From Halocatena halophila (lineage in GTDB: Archaea; Halobacteriota; Halobacteria; Halobacteriales; Haloarculaceae): a DNA stretch of 64,000 nt. Made by a program: the position numbers and the translations under genes. The DNA is taken from the NCBI GenBank assembly GCA_027563145.1, contig CP071306.1, forward strand, positions 1,798,001 to 1,862,000. Reading direction: 5' to 3'. The notes under the pieces are model-generated. The model saw only the letters and a list, made by a program, of their open reading frames with translations. It did not search any database and was not told the origin of the DNA. Shown here in pieces: positions 60,518 to 64,000 of this stretch. Position 1 is the first letter of the stretch; each line of letters starts with the position of its first letter.

Positions 60518-61474
60518 TCAGGACAGGCGCGTGTACGGCCCGACGAGCGCGTTTTCGAGGACTGTATCCTCGATCGAGACGTGCTCGTCGACGACTGAAT
60601 CGGAGAGCACAACGTGCTCTAAGCGTGCGTCGGGAAAGACGATGGCGTCCTCGATGGTAACGTCTGAAAGATCGGCGTTTGCCATCACGTGGACGTTCTC
60701 ACCGATTTCACAGCCGTTTGTCGACGCGCTCGGGCTGACGATCGAATCACCATCAAGCGCCCACTGAACGGCCTCGAGGTAGCTTTCTGGCGTTCCAATG
60801 TCGAACCACGGCTCGTCGAACGAATACGCAAAGACGGATTCCTGTTCGATCAGCCACTCGATGAACCAGCCCGGCTCGTCGGGATTATTATCACCGGCCA
60901 GATACTCCGAAAACCGGATAGAGTCGGCGGGGAACGCATAACAGGCGATCGAAACGAGCGAGCTCTTCGGTTTGTCGGGCTTTTCCTGGAACTCGACGAT
61001 CTCTTCGCCATCAAGCGCGAGCACGCCGTAGGACGTTGCCTTCTCTCGTGAACCAACGTCGTACGCCGCGAGCGTGGGCTGGGCTCTGTTCTCGAAATAA
61101 TCGAGGAAATCCGACAACGCAAAGCCTATCAGATTGTCGCCGGCAACGACGAGCAGGTCATCGTCGACCCCCTCTCGATCGACGAGTTGGGCCATAGCGC
61201 CGATCACACCGAACTTTTCGCTCTCTTCGGTGGTGTCCTCGACCGAGAGAGACACCTTCTCGTAGCCTTCTGCTTCGATGTGCTTCTCGAACTCGTCTGC
61301 AAAATTCTCGTTCGTACTCAGATAGATCTGCTCGATCCGGTCGTCGGCTTCGAGCTCTGTGAGAATCTGATCGATAACGGTCGTCTCGCCAACCGGAAGA
61401 AGCATCTTTGGGCGGTGGCGGGTGATCGGCCACATCCGAGTCGCGTACCCACCAGCCAAGACGACTGCGTGCAT
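60518..61474 (-). CDS. Sugar nucleotidyltransferase
   Basis: The 318-residue protein has a Rossmann-like start HAVVLAGGYATRMWPITRHRPKMLLPVG (the NTP-binding signature GGxxTR with K downstream), and a hexapeptide-repeat-like tail from about 230 (ENVHVMANADLSDVTIEDA, then VFPDARLEHVVL). It resembles glucose-1-phosphate thymidylyl/uridylyltransferases used in glycan synthesis. The substrate is not determined. The ATG at 61474 is favoured over a GTG 12 bases upstream. Confidence 0.9.
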   Translation of the reverse strand: MHAVVLAGGYATRMWPITRHRPKMLLPVGETTVIDQILTELEADDRIEQIYLSTNENFADEFEKHIEAEGYEKVSLSVEDTTEESEKFGVIGAMAQLVDREGVDDDLLVVAGDNLIGFALSDFLDYFENRAQPTLAAYDVGSREKATSYGVLALDGEEIVEFQEKPDKPKSSLVSIACYAFPADSIRFSEYLAGDNNPDEPGWFIEWLIEQESVFAYSFDEPWFDIGTPESYLEAVQWALDGDSIVSPSASTNGCEIGENVHVMANADLSDVTIEDAIVFPDARLEHVVLSDSVVDEHVSIEDTVLENALVGPYTRLS

Positions 61475-61560
61475 ACCGGTTGTCACTCAACGAGCGTGTA
61501 TAGCAATTCCGACTTCGGCTCTCCCGATACTCGTTTGTCCGCTGAGCCACTACTACCCCT

Positions 61561-61851
61561 ATGCACGGTGAGCGCGAAACGACGCGCCAGCAGATCGCAG
61601 CCCACCTTCGAACAACGCCCTCTCAGCCCGGGACCCTCGCGACGGAGTTCGACATTCGCTCAAGCGATGCGCTCAGCCATGTCGAACATCTTGCCCGCTC
61701 GCTTCGTCCCACCGACGAGCAACTGCTTGTCGCCCCACCCGAGTGTCAGGCGTGTGGTTTCGATCGCTTTGACGATCTCATCAACCTCCCCTCACGATGC
61801 CCCCAGTGCAAGAGCGAAAACGTCGATGAACCGGTTTTCACCATAGAATAA
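61561..61851 (+). CDS. HTH-zinc-ribbon regulator (COG3357 type)
   Basis: The 96-residue protein has an N-terminal winged helix (TRQQIAAHLRTTPSQPGTLATEFDIRSSDALSHVEHLARSL) and a C-terminal zinc ribbon (CQACGF and CPQCKS). The pairing matches a predicted transcription-regulator family found across archaea. It is divergent from the nucleotidyltransferase and about 210 bases before the siderophore operon; there is no clear target. Confidence 0.82.
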   Translation: MHGERETTRQQIAAHLRTTPSQPGTLATEFDIRSSDALSHVEHLARSLRPTDEQLLVAPPECQACGFDRFDDLINLPSRCPQCKSENVDEPVFTIE

Positions 61852-61978
61852 GGCCGCAGTCGGCCGTTCATCTTCCTCCGAGAGCGACGCCACTATCCGT
61901 TCGGTTGTGCGCTCAGCAACGAGTAGCGCCGTGTCTTTTCACCCTCTTATTTTTTCGGCCTGCCTAAAATTCGGAGCC

Positions 61979-61983
61979 TTTAT
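61979..61983 (+). promoter_or_regulatory. TATA-like element of the siderophore operon
   Basis: The segment tttat (in gagcctttatgtgg) lies directly beside the iron-box palindrome. A transcript starting some 25 bases downstream would carry a leader of about 55 bases before the GTG at 62064. Confidence 0.35.
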
Positions 61984-61987
61984 GTGG

Positions 61988-62003
61988 TTTAGGTTTGCCT
62001 AAA
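61988..62003 (+). promoter_or_regulatory. Iron-box-like palindrome (DtxR/SirR type)
   Basis: The arms tttagg and cctaaa flank tttg, forming a perfect palindrome of 16 bases that resembles the core of DtxR/IdeR sites (TTAGGTTxxxCCTAA). A half-site, tgcctaaaa, is at 61961-61969. It overlaps the promoter of a siderophore gene, so iron-dependent repression by an Idr/SirR protein is likely. Confidence 0.65.
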
Positions 62004-62042
62004 GAAATGAATGCAAACCAATCTACCCATCACATCAGTTGA

Positions 62043-62070
62043 TCGTCACACGGGTGATCGGGTGTGACGA
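62043..62070 (+). promoter_or_regulatory. Nine-base hairpin overlapping the start codon of the siderophore gene
   Basis: The arms tcgtcacac (62043-62051) and gtgtgacga (62062-62070) pair perfectly around a ten-base loop. The GTG at 62064 lies within the right arm. Folded RNA would hide the start and control translation; in DNA it could be an operator. Confidence 0.5.
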
Positions 62071-63398
62071 CGAACGGACAACTGCTGGCCCAGCAAGCCA
62101 ACCGGGAATCGAACGCCAGAACGTATCCACGCCACCTTCCGATTGCGCTTGACTCGGCGTCGGGGATGATCGTGACTGACGTGTCGGGTGAGGAGTATCT
62201 CGACTGTTTGAGCGGTGCGGGCTCGATGGCGCTCGGACACAATCATCCGGTGGTGACCGAGGCGATAGAGCGGGCGCTCGGGAACGATCGGCCGTTGCAC
62301 ACGCTCGATCTGACGACACCGATCAAAGAGCGGTTCGTCGACACGCTGTTCGAGAGTCTTCCGACGGCGTTCGCTCGCCACGCAAAGATTCAGTTTTGCA
62401 GTCCCGCGGGAACGGACGCGATTGAGGCAGCGCTGAAGCTGGTGAAGGCCGCCACGGGCAACGAGGTCGTATACGGGTTCCAGGGTGGCTATCACGGGAT
62501 GACGGCGGGGGCACTTGGGTTAATGGGCGATGAATCAGTTCGGGCGGGAATACCAGGTCTCCGATCGAATGGACAGCAGCTTCCGTTTCCCTACAGCTAC
62601 CGGAGCCCGTTCGGCGATGACGGCGACCACACGACGGCGAGCGGCTACGTTGAGCGATTGCTTGACGACCCGAACGCGGGGCTCGACGCGCCAGCAGGAT
62701 TGCTCACGGAGATCGTCCAGGGCGAGGGTGGGGTGATTCCGGCTCCCGACCAGTGGGTTCGTGAGATCCGCCGTATCACCCGCGAGCGAGAGATTCCGTT
62801 GATCGTCGATGAAGTCCAGACCGGTCTTGGCAGAACGGGAGCGCTCTATGCGTTCGAACACGCCGGGATCACGCCCGACGTGGTTGTGCTCTCGAAAGCG
62901 ATTGGTGGCGGGTTGCCCCTGTCGGCGGTTGTCTACCACGAGCGGCTCGACAGCTGGGCCCCCGGCGCGCACGCAGGAACGTTCCGTGGCGGACAGCTCG
63001 CGATGGCAGCCGGCCAGGCCACGATCGATTACGTGATGGAAAACGACCTCGCTAGCCACGCCGATCGGATGGGTGCCAGGCTGCTGGACCATCTCGCACG
63101 AATTTCTACCGCCTACCCGACGATCGGGGACTGCCGTGGTCGGGGACTCATGCTCGGCGTGGAAATCGTCGATCCCGACGTAGAGACGGATGGGCCACGA
63201 CCAGCAGCTCCCGAACTCGCAGCGTCGATCCAGCAGGGCTGTCTCGAACGCGGTCTGATCGTCGAACGCGGCGGTCGCCACTCGGCGACGGTTCGATTTC
63301 TCCCGCCCCTCATTGTGACGGCCGACCAGATCGACGAGGTGGCCGAGATATTCGAATCGGCCGTGGAAGCGGCCGCGTTTGGGGGTGCGTCGCCGTGA
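62064..63398 (+). CDS. Diaminobutyrate-2-oxoglutarate aminotransferase
   Basis: The 444-residue class III PLP aminotransferase makes 2,4-diaminobutyrate from aspartate semialdehyde, the first step in siderophore building. It has GSMALGHNHPVV, the family's FCSPAGTDAIEAALKL, IVDEVQTGLGRTG and the PLP Lys278 in VLSKAIGGGLPLSAVV. A short frame (ATG at 62007, ends at 62042) precedes it in the same frame. The GTG at 62064 is preferred, since no ATG in the same frame lies nearby. The stop overlaps the following gene by four bases. Confidence 0.92.
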   Translation: MTTNGQLLAQQANRESNARTYPRHLPIALDSASGMIVTDVSGEEYLDCLSGAGSMALGHNHPVVTEAIERALGNDRPLHTLDLTTPIKERFVDTLFESLPTAFARHAKIQFCSPAGTDAIEAALKLVKAATGNEVVYGFQGGYHGMTAGALGLMGDESVRAGIPGLRSNGQQLPFPYSYRSPFGDDGDHTTASGYVERLLDDPNAGLDAPAGLLTEIVQGEGGVIPAPDQWVREIRRITREREIPLIVDEVQTGLGRTGALYAFEHAGITPDVVVLSKAIGGGLPLSAVVYHERLDSWAPGAHAGTFRGGQLAMAAGQATIDYVMENDLASHADRMGARLLDHLARISTAYPTIGDCRGRGLMLGVEIVDPDVETDGPRPAAPELAASIQQGCLERGLIVERGGRHSATVRFLPPLIVTADQIDEVAEIFESAVEAAAFGGASP

Positions 63399-64000
63399 GC
63401 GGATCGTCGTTTGAGGACGCCGGCACGGCCGTCTTTGGGCCTGATACGCTAGAATCCTATCGCAACGCAACGTCGCTGGCGATCGCGGCGTTACAGTCTG
63501 GCTATTTCGGGAGCAATACACCGTTTTCGGGGCGTACCCCGGACGAAATCCACGAGGACGTTGCCGAGACCGAGCCATTCCCATCGGCTGGGCAATCGCT
63601 CGAGGCCGTTCTCGAACGGGTTAGTTCGCTTGTCTGTGCCGATTCGGTGGGTGTCTATCATCCCCAATCGATGGCCCATCTCCACTGCCCACCGACAGTT
63701 CCAGCGCTCGCAGCAGAGCTGATCGTTTCGGCCATGAACCAGTCGATGGATTCCTGGGATCAGAGTCCCGCGGCCACAGCTGTCGAATCGACGCTCATCG
63801 AGGGATTGACATCGGTCTGTGGGCTGGGAGCTGGTGCGGATGGGGTGTTCACCAGCGGCTCAACCGAGGCGAACGTACTCGGGCTGTTGCTCGCGCGCAA
63901 CTGGGCCGTCGCCGACCGGTTCGACCACGACGCCCAACGGTCGGGACTCCCGACGGCTGCCCAGTCGCTGCGGATTCTCTGTTCTGCAGAGGCACATTTC
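63395..64000 (+). CDS. L-2,4-diaminobutyrate decarboxylase, 5' part
   Basis: The frame is open to the window edge, and 202 residues are visible. It is a group II PLP decarboxylase of the DABA type, yielding 1,3-diaminopropane. Clear segments are SPAATAVESTLIEGL, then TSVCGLGAGADGVFTSGSTEANVLGLLLARNWA and, at the edge, ILCSAEAHF, where the PLP-stacking His of the family lies. The GTG start at 63395 overlaps the aminotransferase stop by four bases, so the pair is coupled. The PLP lysine is beyond the edge. Confidence 0.88.
   Translation, partial: MSGSSFEDAGTAVFGPDTLESYRNATSLAIAALQSGYFGSNTPFSGRTPDEIHEDVAETEPFPSAGQSLEAVLERVSSLVCADSVGVYHPQSMAHLHCPPTVPALAAELIVSAMNQSMDSWDQSPAATAVESTLIEGLTSVCGLGAGADGVFTSGSTEANVLGLLLARNWAVADRFDHDAQRSGLPTAAQSLRILCSAEAHF

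Overview
The window is a chromosomal stretch of a halophilic archaeon (class Halobacteria). The basis is archaeal ribosomal proteins L10e and S6e, an archaeal CCA-adding enzyme, large primase subunit PriL, Holliday junction resolvase Hjc, the beta-CASP termination nuclease FttA/aCPSF1, diphthine-ammonia ligase, very acidic proteins, Tat-dependent lipoproteins, many proteins resembling haloarchaea-only families, and TATA boxes 25-30 bases before start codons (leaderless transcripts). The genus cannot be fixed. Most of the window is dense core chromosome; I see no complete insertion sequence, CRISPR array or rRNA.

Layout. 1-10 kb: the 3' end of a glutamate/aspartate-type symporter, an iron-ADH-fold dehydrogenase with altered metal ligands, tRNA-Asn, cca, three universal stress proteins with an acetyltransferase, a DHH phosphoesterase, a small FAD protein and MinD. 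10-20 kb: a Tat-exported protein, then a carbon-metabolism block (aldehyde dehydrogenase, pyruvate kinase, BolA, serine acetyltransferase, GlcD-type oxidase, a phosphotransferase), and a rhomboid protease. 20-31 kb: a peptide ABC importer with binding protein and two permeases but no ATPases beside it, an NhaC antiporter, L10e, S6e, a GST-fold quinone reductase and a phosphate permease. 31-38 kb: priL and hjc flank a looser, more AT-rich strip with a small unknown protein, a zinc-ribbon membrane protein, the 3' remnant of a short-chain dehydrogenase and a small secreted peptide, followed by a Nudix hydrolase and a putative PD-(D/E)XK nuclease. 38-46 kb: a TM-helix channel-like protein, cytochrome oxidase subunit III, glutamate synthase and prolyl-tRNA synthetase. 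46.5-52.5 kb: carbonic anhydrase, isochorismatase-fold hydrolase, a YqcI/YcgG (GntA-type) protein and a tandem NAD-synthetase fusion on the minus strand, then two tandemly duplicated membrane proteins. 53-61.9 kb: FttA, a cupin and DCC1 protein, an acyl-CoA dehydrogenase, DoxX beside an HxlR regulator, Dph6 and a nucleotidyltransferase. 62-64 kb: the start of a diaminobutyrate-based siderophore operon behind an iron-box-like palindrome.

The least conventional part is 46.5-50.4 kb. A 557-residue protein carries two NadE domains, the second with a destroyed ATP-binding loop. It stands upstream of a predicted haem N-hydroxylase and, by an ATGA overlap, an isochorismatase-fold hydrolase. This is a possible small-molecule pathway. 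Also notable are PriL lacking two of the four expected Fe-S cysteines, an ADH-family protein lacking three of four metal ligands, and a hairpin covering the siderophore operon start codon.

All family names come from reading the translations; no database search was possible. DUF numbers are from memory and should be checked.
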